Shown in pieces: positions 1-6,566 of a stretch of DNA of 13,693 nt (position 1 is its first letter; each line of letters starts with the position of its first letter). Source of the stretch: Clostridia bacterium (GTDB lineage Bacteria; Bacillota_A; Clostridia; Christensenellales; CAG-138). The notes beneath the pieces are model-generated. The model was not told where the DNA came from, made no database searches, and saw only the letters and a list, made by a program, of their open reading frames with translations. A program made the translations under genes and the position numbers. The stretch lies in assembly GCA_017556125.1 (NCBI GenBank), contig JAFZCW010000052.1, forward strand, positions 1 through 13,693. Reading direction: 5' to 3'.

Positions 1-683
1 AATTCGTCGATCATGATGTATTCCAGTCGCTTCTGCCATTTGAGCTTCACTTCTTCGTTCTCGCTGAACACATACAGGGTGAATTTGATCAGATCGTTGT
101 AATCCAGCCCGAAGCACTTCTTTTCCTGATACAGATATCCGTAAAAGATGATGTCGTCGACCGATTTCGCTGCCTGGTACTTGTCCCGCAGCGTATCAAG
201 GTCCATGGTGATCATGTCCAGATAGTACTCCGGCTTGCGGAACAGTTTCTGGATCTCGATCATGTCTCTGGCCTTGGAGAACGTCATGTCCCTGAGCGTC
301 AGCCCCCGCTCCTCATAGATGATCTGGAGCATCGCGTCGATGTCCGAATTGTCCAGTACGAGGAAGCTCTTCGGGTACTGCACCACGAAGCTGTCCTCCT
401 GAAGGACGGAAACGCAGAAGCCGTGGAACGTATTGATATATCCCGTATCGTTGTCGCCGGTCAGGTTATGGATCCTCTGCCGCATCTCGTTGGCAGCCTT
501 GTTCGTGAACGTAACGCAGAGGATATTCCCGGGAAGGATGCCCAGCTCGTTCACAAGGAACGCAAACCGCCGCGTCAGGGCGCGCGTTTTTCCGGTGCCG
601 GCGCCCGCGATGACACGGACGAATCCTTCCGTGGAGGTAACGGCAAGCCTCTGGCTGCTGTTCAGACCGTTCAGTAAATCCAT
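1..683 (-). CDS. UvrD/PcrA-type superfamily 1 DNA helicase, N-terminal part (cut by window edge)
   Basis: ATP-dependent 3'-5' DNA helicase of the UvrD/PcrA family, which acts in the cytoplasm in repair and in removing proteins from DNA. About 227 residues are present and the rest lies beyond the window start. The N-terminus MDLLNGLNSSQRLAV is the family Q-motif region. Walker A is seen as GAGTGKT near residues 27-33, motif Ia as CVTFTNKAANEM near residues 60-71, and NTFHGFC near 85-91. The last readable residues, YIMIDE, are the start of the Walker B/DExx motif, so the reading frame is intact to the edge. The ATG is preceded by GGAG about six bases upstream. It is the last gene of the minus-strand cluster seen here but has its own predicted promoter, so it is probably transcribed alone. 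Whether it is PcrA itself or a paralogue needs the missing C-terminal part. Confidence 0.93.
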   Translation of the reverse strand, partial: MDLLNGLNSSQRLAVTSTEGFVRVIAGAGTGKTRALTRRFAFLVNELGILPGNILCVTFTNKAANEMRQRIHNLTGDNDTGYINTFHGFCVSVLQEDSFVVQYPKSFLVLDNSDIDAMLQIIYEERGLTLRDMTFSKARDMIEIQKLFRKPEYYLDMITMDLDTLRDKYQAAKSVDDIIFYGYLYQEKKCFGLDYNDLIKFTLYVFSENEEVKLKWQKRLEYIMIDE

Positions 684-807
684 GCTGTTCTCCTTCGCCG
701 CAGGTCATGCGGTATCCGTTGTTTTTCCTGCAAACGCGCCGGTTCGTCCCTTATCCGTTCCTGCCGTAAGGCTATGCGGATGCAAAGGCCCAAACCCCAC
801 CGAATAC

Positions 808-816
808 AGTATACCA
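808..816 (-). promoter_or_regulatory. Predicted extended -10 promoter of the helicase gene
   Basis: On the minus strand this reads TGGTATACT, a good match to an extended -10 element (TGnTATAAT). No convincing -35 is seen, which is tolerable for extended -10 promoters. It would give a leader of roughly 120 bases before the helicase ATG at 683. No riboswitch-like structure was recognised in that leader. Confidence 0.42.
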
Positions 817-865
817 AATCCTGTTCCGGAGGCATATAAGGGATATTCCTTCCCCGTCGGGACAT

Positions 866-905
866 GAAAATGCCCCGGGACAGGCCATGCCGGCCGTCAC
901 GGGGC
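866..905 (-). terminator. Probable intrinsic terminator after the acyl-CoA ligase gene
   Basis: An interrupted but long inverted repeat lies 25 bases past the ligase stop codon. The arms are GCCCCG, GAC and GGCC pairing with GGCC, GTC and CGGGGC around a five-base loop, with small bulges. On the minus strand the stem is followed by ATTTTC. The stem is strong but the T-run is short, so efficiency is uncertain. Confidence 0.55.
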
Positions 906-929
906 GTTCATGATGTTGAACCGGGAACC

Positions 930-2702
930 TTATGCGTCAGCGGAGGGAGTCTCCGCGCCCTGTTCCTGTGCGGGCGCGGCTTCTTCAGCCGCCTTGACCT
1001 TCGCAAGTTCCTCCTCTTCCAGCACGCGGTAGGCGACCTTTCCCACCAGCGTCTTCGGCATGTCCTCCCTGAATTCGATGTCATAGGGCATGGCATACTT
1101 GGCGATGTTCTTGCGGCAGTACTCCATCAGCTCCTGCTTGGTCTCCTCCGTTTCGGGCACATCCGCGGCAAGCTTCACGAAGGCTTTGACCTTCTGCATC
1201 TTGTAGGGATCCGGAACGCCGATCACGCAGCTCATCTGAACTTTTTCATGCGCGTCCAGTATGTTCTCGATCTGCCCGGGATAGACATTGTATCCGGAGG
1301 AAACGATCATGCGCTTCGCTCTGCCCTTGAAGTAGATGAATCCCTGGTCGTCCATCGTGCCGAGGTCGCCCGTATAGACCCAGGTCAGTCCGTCCTCATG
1401 ATGCCGCAGCGTCTGCGCGGTTTCTTCCGGATGCTTCATGTACTCCTTCATGACGGTGGGACCGGCCAGCAGGATCTCTCCCTCTTCTCCGTAAGGCAGT
1501 TCGCGGTCCGTTCCGGGCTCCACGATCTTGATATACGTGTCCGGGAACGGAACGCCGATCGAGCCCTCCTTGAACATGTGCGGAGGCGTCAGGCAGCAGG
1601 CCGTGACCGTTTCTGTCGTGCCGTAGCCTTCCCGTACCTGGACGACGGCGTTATGCGCGTAAAGGAACCGGTCGAGTTTTCTTTTCAGTTCGATGCTGAG
1701 GCTGTCCCCGCCGGAGAACACGCCTTTGAGGCTGCTGAGATCCGCGCCGTCCATGTCCGGAAGACGGAGCAGCGCCTCATACAGCGTCGGAACGCCGGCG
1801 ATAAAGTTGCAGCGGTATTTGACGATCTGCTTGGCGTAGCTCTTCGCGGTAAAGCGGGGGATCAGGATACAGCGGCCGCCCTGTGCCAGCATCGAATGGA
1901 TGCACACGCCGAGTCCGAAACCGTGGAACAGCGGCATGGCTGCGAGCATGGAATCGCCGATCCGGTACATCGGATTCGTCGCGACGATCTGCTGGGAGAG
2001 AGCGTTGAAATTCTTGTTGGTGAGCACGATGCCCTTCGTCGTGCCGGTCGTTCCGCCCGAGTAGAGAATGACTGCGGGATCGTCCCCCCTGCGCTCCACC
2101 TTATACTTGTAGAAACAGGCTTTCGAAAGCCGCATGAATTCATTCCAGCGGATCACGGGCGCGTCCTTCGGGATCTTTTTGATCTTGCGCCCCTCCGTCA
2201 GCATATAGCCGGCGCGGATCGGTTTGGAAAGCGCGTCCTTGACGGATGCGATGATGATATTGACGACTTTGGTATTCTCCCTGATCCGTTCGAACTTTCC
2301 GTAGAACTGGTCAAGCGTGATCGCCGTGACCGATTCGCTCTCGTTCAGATAGAACTCGATCTCCTTTTCCGCGGAAAGCGGATGGATCATGTTGGCGATG
2401 GCGCCGACCAGATTGACCGCGTAGAACATGTAGATCGCCTGCGGACAGTTCGGCATGGCGATCGTGACCTTGTCGCCTTCTCTCAGGCCGATGGTCTTCA
2501 GCGCTTTCGCGCAGTTTTCGATCTCCTGGATCATCTGCCGGTAGGTCGTAGACTTGCCCATGAAAGTAAACGCGATATTATCCGGATACTTTTTTGCGAC
2601 ATTGGCGACCATGTCAAACATGGAACCCTCAAAGTATTCCAGATTCAGCGGTACGTCGCCCACATAATTCGCCCAGGGCCTTTTCGCAGTAATGTTTTCC
2701 AT
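930..2702 (-). CDS. AMP-forming acyl-CoA synthetase (probable long-chain fatty acid-CoA ligase)
   Basis: Cytosolic adenylate-forming enzyme that would activate a carboxylic acid, probably a fatty acid, with ATP and CoA. In the 590-residue product the ANL-superfamily motifs are in order: phosphate loop YSGGTTGTTKG (about 214-224), GYGTTE (359-364), YTGDLG (443-448), the hinge region GRAKRMIVSSGYNVYP (460-475), and the C-terminal catalytic lysine in GKVAYR (K555). The alanine/glutamate-rich tail from about residue 566 looks disordered. The chosen ATG follows GGAGACACA. A longer in-frame start at 2765 lacks a ribosome binding site and adds 21 residues without family character. The gene sits downstream of a strong terminator and has its own promoter. 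Neighbouring genes for an acyl-ACP thioesterase and a hydrolase support a lipid role. Chain-length preference cannot be read from the sequence, and other acid substrates remain possible. Confidence 0.9.
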   Translation of the reverse strand: MENITAKRPWANYVGDVPLNLEYFEGSMFDMVANVAKKYPDNIAFTFMGKSTTYRQMIQEIENCAKALKTIGLREGDKVTIAMPNCPQAIYMFYAVNLVGAIANMIHPLSAEKEIEFYLNESESVTAITLDQFYGKFERIRENTKVVNIIIASVKDALSKPIRAGYMLTEGRKIKKIPKDAPVIRWNEFMRLSKACFYKYKVERRGDDPAVILYSGGTTGTTKGIVLTNKNFNALSQQIVATNPMYRIGDSMLAAMPLFHGFGLGVCIHSMLAQGGRCILIPRFTAKSYAKQIVKYRCNFIAGVPTLYEALLRLPDMDGADLSSLKGVFSGGDSLSIELKRKLDRFLYAHNAVVQVREGYGTTETVTACCLTPPHMFKEGSIGVPFPDTYIKIVEPGTDRELPYGEEGEILLAGPTVMKEYMKHPEETAQTLRHHEDGLTWVYTGDLGTMDDQGFIYFKGRAKRMIVSSGYNVYPGQIENILDAHEKVQMSCVIGVPDPYKMQKVKAFVKLAADVPETEETKQELMEYCRKNIAKYAMPYDIEFREDMPKTLVGKVAYRVLEEEELAKVKAAEEAAPAQEQGAETPSADA

Positions 2703-2737
2703 TGTGTCTCCTTTTCCCGTTCTGTACAATGCATCCC

Positions 2738-2790
2738 GCATGCTATTTCCCGGATCCGCCGGCACGGGCGTCCGTAAAAACGTAGCATGC
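2738..2790. repeat. 8-bp inverted repeat in the acyl-CoA ligase leader
   Basis: GCATGCTA (2738-2745) and TAGCATGC (2783-2790) form a perfect inverted repeat separated by 37 bases, each arm containing the palindrome GCATGC. It lies between the predicted transcription start and the ligase start codon. It could be an RNA stem in the leader or a pair of operator half-sites, but no known operator was recognised. Confidence 0.4.
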
Positions 2791-2801
2791 AGTCAAAAAG
2801 G

Positions 2802-2830
2802 AATATAACCGAAACCGCCGCGGAAATCAA
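2802..2830 (-). promoter_or_regulatory. Predicted sigma-A promoter of the acyl-CoA ligase gene
   Basis: On the minus strand TTGATT (2830-2825) is followed after exactly 17 bases by TATATT (2807-2802). Both are close to consensus. Transcription would begin near 2795 and leave a leader of about 95 bases. The -35 box begins directly after the T-run of the preceding operon's terminator. Confidence 0.6.
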
Positions 2831-2831
2831 G

Positions 2832-2858
2832 AAAAAATGTCCGCGCTGACGCGGACAT
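2832..2858 (-). terminator. Strong intrinsic terminator after the Mbeg1-like hydrolase gene
   Basis: Perfect 9-bp stem ATGTCCGCG / CGCGGACAT with a four-base loop. On the minus strand it runs into a stretch of consecutive Ts. It lies about 30 bases past the hydrolase stop codon and would separate the upstream operon from the ligase gene. Confidence 0.93.
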
Positions 2859-2888
2859 CATGCAAAACAGAGCCGTTCCTCCGCGGGA

Positions 2889-4004
2889 TCATCTGTCCCA
2901 GAGTTTGTCGATCACACGTCCTGCGGGCGTGCTGGAAGCATAGTCTTTTATCATCAGTTCGATCAGAGAGGAAAGGAATTTCCCGACCTCGGGCTGGTTC
3001 CGCACTTTCCGGAACAGCTCCAGCGCTTTTCTCGCCTGCATCTCCGAAAGATCCGTCACGGTCGACGCCCCCGCCTCCTCCAACGTGTCGAACAGCTGGC
3101 TGATAAACGTCTTCCTCGCCTCGGTATCCATTCCGTCCATCACGGAGTGAAGCGATTCCTCAAACGAAAGGGAGCTTCTGCTGAACTGTTCGCACCGGAC
3201 GAATCTCGGACCCGAAACCTCCCACAGGAATCCGTCGTGCGCCGACGGTCCCGGACGGGGGCTCTTGACGATGGAAACGTTCTTTTCCCGCTCCAGCATC
3301 ATCCCGACCAGTGAAAACTGCGGAAGCAGCGAATGAAGCTTCGGACGGATCCGCAGATACCCCTCCTGCTGAAGGAACTCTTTCGTAAAGCCGGGCCCGT
3401 CATTGTTGTAGACGGCACGGATCCTTCTCTGAATCGCGGGATCCGCCATGGCGGCAGCATAGACCGCCAGATTTCCGCCTTTGGAATGGCCGCCGACGAT
3501 CAGCGGCCCGGAACACCATTTGGACGCAGCGGTCAGATACGCGAGCGCGTCCTGCTGCGCGGGGATGGAGTCCGATACCGACATCATCATGTTTTCCTTC
3601 CATCCGGTAAGCGTATCGTCCGTTCCCCTGAAGCTGATATAGGCTGTCTTGTCGGGCAAAAGAAGCGTCAGAGCGGAAAACTGTTCCGTTGAGGAGGGCC
3701 TCAGTTTCTTGGTAAATCCCGCGAGATGGATCTCCCCGAACCGCTGTGTCCCGCAGAGTTTTTTGAGAACCGGCGCGATTGCGCCGGAGGCGAGCACCCC
3801 GAAAGATGCCTCCTCCTTGCTTCTGCTCCCGAAGAAGGCAGGTACCGCGTCACGGAGCAGCACGGCTCCTCCTTTGCGGGGCACGATGCCGGAATAATCG
3901 GGGCATCCGACCTTGGCCAGTATATAGTTATCCACTTCATTCAGCGGGTCCGTATTGAAGGTCAGGTCTCCCCGCCATACAAGATAATCAAGAATCGTCG
4001 CCAT
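2889..4004 (-). CDS. Mbeg1-like (DUF2974) alpha/beta-hydrolase family protein
   Basis: A 371-residue cytosolic protein matching the DUF2974/Mbeg1-like family, common in Bacillota and having a lipase-like alpha/beta-hydrolase fold. The nucleophile elbow is GGHSKGGN (S174, in the GxSxG pattern). An oxyanion-type segment, YISFRGTDD, lies at about 122-130. The N-terminus ILDYLVWRGDLTF (4-16) and NEVDNYILAK (22-31) are typical family signatures. There is no signal peptide or membrane segment. The start ATG follows an AAGGAAG-type site. It is the third gene of a minus-strand group, 91 bases after the GNAT-CinA gene, and ends at a strong terminator. A serine hydrolase or esterase activity is inferred from the fold, and the substrate is unknown. 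The thioesterase two genes upstream makes an acyl ester or thioester plausible. Confidence 0.85.
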   Translation of the reverse strand: MATILDYLVWRGDLTFNTDPLNEVDNYILAKVGCPDYSGIVPRKGGAVLLRDAVPAFFGSRSKEEASFGVLASGAIAPVLKKLCGTQRFGEIHLAGFTKKLRPSSTEQFSALTLLLPDKTAYISFRGTDDTLTGWKENMMMSVSDSIPAQQDALAYLTAASKWCSGPLIVGGHSKGGNLAVYAAAMADPAIQRRIRAVYNNDGPGFTKEFLQQEGYLRIRPKLHSLLPQFSLVGMMLEREKNVSIVKSPRPGPSAHDGFLWEVSGPRFVRCEQFSRSSLSFEESLHSVMDGMDTEARKTFISQLFDTLEEAGASTVTDLSEMQARKALELFRKVRNQPEVGKFLSSLIELMIKDYASSTPAGRVIDKLWDR

Positions 4005-4056
4005 GCTTTCTTCCTTTCTTTATCCTTCCGGCCATAATGAACCGCCGCGAATCCGC

Positions 4057-4071
4057 GCAGGTAGAACCTGC
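4057..4071. repeat. Short perfect inverted repeat between operon genes
   Basis: GCAGGT-AGA-ACCTGC lies in the 91-base gap between the GNAT-CinA and hydrolase genes. It could form a 6-bp hairpin in the mRNA, but no T-run follows on either strand. It is more likely an RNA processing or attenuating structure than a terminator, or it may be chance. Confidence 0.3.
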
Positions 4072-4095
4072 TCAGATGCCGGATATCTCTCCGTC

Positions 4096-5166
4096 TCAGC
4101 CCTCCGTCTGCGGATCCGCGGATTCCGGAGCGCAGCACCCGGACAGGAGATGTTCGACCTCGGCGGCTACCAGATCCGCCGTATAAACTTTCGCAAGAAA
4201 CTTCGAGCCGAGATCCGGAAGCTCAGCCGTGCGCACTGAAAGGGTGCCGGAACAGTCGACCGCGTAATAGACCCTGCCCGGAACGCTGTCGGTGTTTTCC
4301 GGGTCCCGGATGCCGAGAGAGCCGGTCACCCCGATCCCGATATCCGTCCCGAAGGTTTTCCGGCAGGCTTTGGCCATCTCCGCCGCGGTCTCTTCCGAAT
4401 AGACTCCGTACTGACGGATCGTCTCCGCGGGAACGCCGTTGCGGATCTTTTCGTCGTTGCAGTATGTGACAAGACTCCCGCGGAACACTTCGGACGCGTG
4501 ATCGATGTCCGTGATGAGCGACGCGATCAGGCCGGAAGTGCAGCTTTCCATGGTCGTCACCGTGATCCGCCTCGCGATCAGCGCGGACGTGAGCGCCGCG
4601 TAGCGCGCCCGCACGTTTTCCAGAAGCCCGTCTTTTTGCGGTCCGGAAAAGCCTGCCGCAGGCGCGGCCTGCAGATCGATGAAATACGGACATATATCGT
4701 CATATCTGCCGTTTTTCAGCCGGAATCCGTCCGGAATCGTTCCGAGAGGCGTAAATCCCAGCCTTTCGTAAAGATGCCTCGCGTGTTCATTGGAGGCGAC
4801 GACCGCGTTGAACTGAAGGATCCTGAAGCCCTGCCGCTTCGCTTCCGCAAGGCAGTGCCTGACCAGCTTTTCCCCGATATGCAGCCCGCGCATGCCGCGT
4901 TCCACGGCGTAGCTCGCGTTCGAGATATGCCCGCATCTGCCGACATTGTTCGGATGAAGGATGTACAGTCCCAGGACCGTGCCGTCCGCGTCTGCCGCGA
5001 TGCCGCAGTACGACTGGGACGCGAAAAAGGCCTTCCCGGTCTCCCCGTCCAGCATTTCCTCCTGCGGAAACGCCTCTCCGTCCTCCACGACCTGATTCCA
5101 TATGCGGATCATGGCAGGCAGATCCTCCGGCGCGTATGCTCTGATTTCAATCGTTTCCGTTTCCAC
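4096..5166 (-). CDS. GNAT acetyltransferase fused to a CinA C-terminal (PncC-type) amidase domain
   Basis: A 356-residue two-domain protein. Residues about 4-165 are a GNAT N-acetyltransferase: IEIRAYAPEDL at the start, acetyl-CoA binding region ERGMRGLHIGEKLV (about 89-102), and ASNEHARHLYERLGF (124-138). In the acetyl-CoA loop a histidine (H96) stands where the first glycine of GxG is usual. Residues about 180-345 are a CinA C-terminal domain, which in PncC deamidates nicotinamide mononucleotide to nicotinate mononucleotide. ESCTSG (207-212) corresponds to the family ESCTGG, and TYCNDEK (234-240) and VYSEETAAEMA are conserved. TGSLG (281-285) replaces the usual TGIAGP. The start is GTG with GGAGGG six bases upstream, and the spacing of 25 bases to the thioesterase stop indicates one operon. 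The acetyl acceptor and the amidase substrate are unknown. Confidence 0.88.
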   Translation of the reverse strand: METETIEIRAYAPEDLPAMIRIWNQVVEDGEAFPQEEMLDGETGKAFFASQSYCGIAADADGTVLGLYILHPNNVGRCGHISNASYAVERGMRGLHIGEKLVRHCLAEAKRQGFRILQFNAVVASNEHARHLYERLGFTPLGTIPDGFRLKNGRYDDICPYFIDLQAAPAAGFSGPQKDGLLENVRARYAALTSALIARRITVTTMESCTSGLIASLITDIDHASEVFRGSLVTYCNDEKIRNGVPAETIRQYGVYSEETAAEMAKACRKTFGTDIGIGVTGSLGIRDPENTDSVPGRVYYAVDCSGTLSVRTAELPDLGSKFLAKVYTADLVAAEVEHLLSGCCAPESADPQTEG

Positions 5167-5191
5167 GGTTTCCCTCCGGAATCCAGTTTGT

Positions 5192-5914
5192 TCAGGAGAT
5201 CAGGATCTGCACGGCGATCCGTCCGTCGGGCAGATACGCCTGCGTCAAAAAACCGTTCTCAGCCGCGCTCCTCCGGAACGTCAGTGTATCCCCCTCAAAG
5301 CACTGGGCGCGGTAATGCACCTCGATATCGGAAAAAGCCATGCTGTTCCACTGTTCGCTGTCCAGCAGCCCGGCAAACGCCCGCACGTAGGCGGTGTTGT
5401 TCATATGTCCGCCGACGTCGACATCCGTCGACCGTACGGTATAGGTGCCGATCGTTTCCTCTTCTCCCTCGGGACGGAGCCTGGCAAAGGGTTCCGGGAT
5501 CGCCTGACGGTCCGACAGGACCAGTTCCGGCGGATAGACATCCTTCGCCTCCTGCAGTCTGCCCGTTTTCGTGTTCAGGATCGCCCATTCTGTTTTACCG
5601 GCCAGGATCGTCTCTCCGTTTCTCGAGATGGCGTAATCCCTGTTGCAGCGCAGATGGCTCGGCGGCTCCGGCCAGGTCGAGACCGTGACCGTGTCCCCCA
5701 TTTTCGGGCGTTTCCCGAAATGCACTTTTGTTTTGACGGTCAGCCAGAAAAGGCCGTCCTTCGCAAGGTCTTTCAGCCCGCTGCCGAGCTCGTCCGCATG
5801 CTCCGTCGCGATATCCATAAACAGCGCGAAGGTATCCGGAACGGACAGCTTTCCTGTCCAGTCGCAGACGGACAGAAGGATCTGCATTTCCCTTTCGTAT
5901 ACGGAAGAATACAT
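5192..5914 (-). CDS. Acyl-ACP thioesterase (FatA/FatB-like, double hotdog)
   Basis: Hydrolyses acyl-ACP to free fatty acid in the cytosol, ending or diverting fatty acid synthesis. The 240-residue length fits bacterial members of the family (PF01643), with two hotdog repeats: about 1-125, with FWLTVKTKVHF near 56-66, and about 155-240. The signature DVDVGGHMNNTAYV lies at 164-177. By-eye comparison with plant FatB (Asp-x-Asn-x-His ... Glu-Cys) gives D166, G168, H170, Q204 and C205. The Asn and Glu of that network would thus be Gly and Gln here, which is unusual. The start ATG follows GGAGGT at eight bases. It is the first gene of a probable operon with GNAT-CinA and an Mbeg1-like hydrolase, transcribed from a divergent intergenic region. 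Confidence 0.88.
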   Translation of the reverse strand: MYSSVYEREMQILLSVCDWTGKLSVPDTFALFMDIATEHADELGSGLKDLAKDGLFWLTVKTKVHFGKRPKMGDTVTVSTWPEPPSHLRCNRDYAISRNGETILAGKTEWAILNTKTGRLQEAKDVYPPELVLSDRQAIPEPFARLRPEGEEETIGTYTVRSTDVDVGGHMNNTAYVRAFAGLLDSEQWNSMAFSDIEVHYRAQCFEGDTLTFRRSAAENGFLTQAYLPDGRIAVQILIS

Positions 5915-5955
5915 CTCTGATGACCTCCGAACGGTATTGCCGGTATTATCTATTC

Positions 5956-5984
5956 ATTTTGCGTCAGATCCGGCCAGGTTTCAA
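5956..5984 (-). promoter_or_regulatory. Predicted promoter of the thioesterase operon
   Basis: On the minus strand TTGAAA (5984-5979), a 17-base spacer and CAAAAT (5961-5956) give a plausible sigma-A promoter. Transcription would start near 5949, leaving a leader of about 35 bases before the thioesterase ATG. A second AT-rich hexamer, GATAAT, lies further downstream but lacks a spaced -35. Confidence 0.5.
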
Positions 5985-6059
5985 GACAAGTTTTCCGCCC
6001 TTCCCCTTTTCTGCATCTCTCCGGCCTGCAAACGGGGAACAGAATCCGCCCGGATGCGC

Positions 6060-6065
6060 TATACT
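6060..6065 (+). promoter_or_regulatory. Possible -10 box for the 147-residue protein / TSUP pair
   Basis: TATACT matches five of six -10 positions and lies 57 bases before the start codon at 6123. The hexamer at -35 spacing (around 6036-6042) is a poor match, so this is a tentative call within the 208-base divergent intergenic region. Confidence 0.35.
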
Positions 6066-6122
6066 GGAATCGGAAAAGCGCAGAGAAAACGATCTCTGCC
6101 TTCCTGCAAGGAGGGACCTGAC

Positions 6123-6566
6123 ATGAACGCGCTGCTGGACGCCGTCACGGATCCGGTCGACTGGTCAAGCACCGAGACCCGGCGCAATTATACCGGCGTA
6201 CTGGATCGGTACGCCGGAAGACATGAAAAACCGTGTGAGGAGCAGCTCCTTGCCGCGGACTGCGCGTCCGCCGCAAAGGAACTGATGGACGCGCTCGAGG
6301 CCAGATGGAAGAGTCTGTCATTTTTTACCCGGTCCGCGGAAATGGAAAACGACCGGATCCGGATCGTTATGTTCCTGATTCCGATGCTTCTCCGTTCGGA
6401 ACAGCCGGAATGCGCCGTCTTCGCCGAGACGTTCCGCTGTGAGTGGAACCGGAGATGTCCGAAGCGGGCTTTCGGGGTCCTGTCCGCGGAAGAGGTCGCC
6501 ACCGGGTTCCGGAACCGCCCTCTGGAATTTGACTGGAAGCGGATCTTCCGGGGGACACGCGGATGA
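6123..6566 (+). CDS. Uncharacterised 147-residue protein translationally coupled to a TSUP permease
   Basis: The family is not recognised. The product is a soluble protein with no signal peptide or membrane segment. A mainly helical central part (about 40-95) includes AKELMDALEARWKSL and the hydrophobic stretch IVMFLIPMLL. The C-terminal half carries two cysteines (in PECAVF and RRCPKR) and ends in a basic/aromatic FDWKRIF segment. The start ATG is well supported by AAGGAGGG at about seven bases. The same frame stays open far upstream, but without another ribosome binding site. Its TGA overlaps the permease ATG as ATGA, so both proteins are probably made in a fixed ratio. This suggests an accessory or regulatory partner of the transporter, which is inference only. 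Base composition matches its neighbours. Confidence 0.82.
   Translation: MNALLDAVTDPVDWSSTETRRNYTGVLDRYAGRHEKPCEEQLLAADCASAAKELMDALEARWKSLSFFTRSAEMENDRIRIVMFLIPMLLRSEQPECAVFAETFRCEWNRRCPKRAFGVLSAEEVATGFRNRPLEFDWKRIFRGTRG

Noticed and set aside
2703..2765. 21-residue N-terminal extension of the acyl-CoA ligase
   Set aside because: No ribosome binding site precedes it, while GGAG is well placed before the ATG at 2702, where family-like sequence begins.
864..2777. Plus-strand ORF of 637 codons opposite the acyl-CoA ligase
   Set aside because: It mirrors a gene with clear catalytic motifs, has no ribosome binding site, and its product shows no domain. It is an open frame caused by G/C-rich third codon positions.
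5643..6122. Upstream part of the long plus frame leading into the 147-residue protein
   Set aside because: It runs antisense through the thioesterase gene and across a promoter region. AAGGAGGG marks the true start at 6123.
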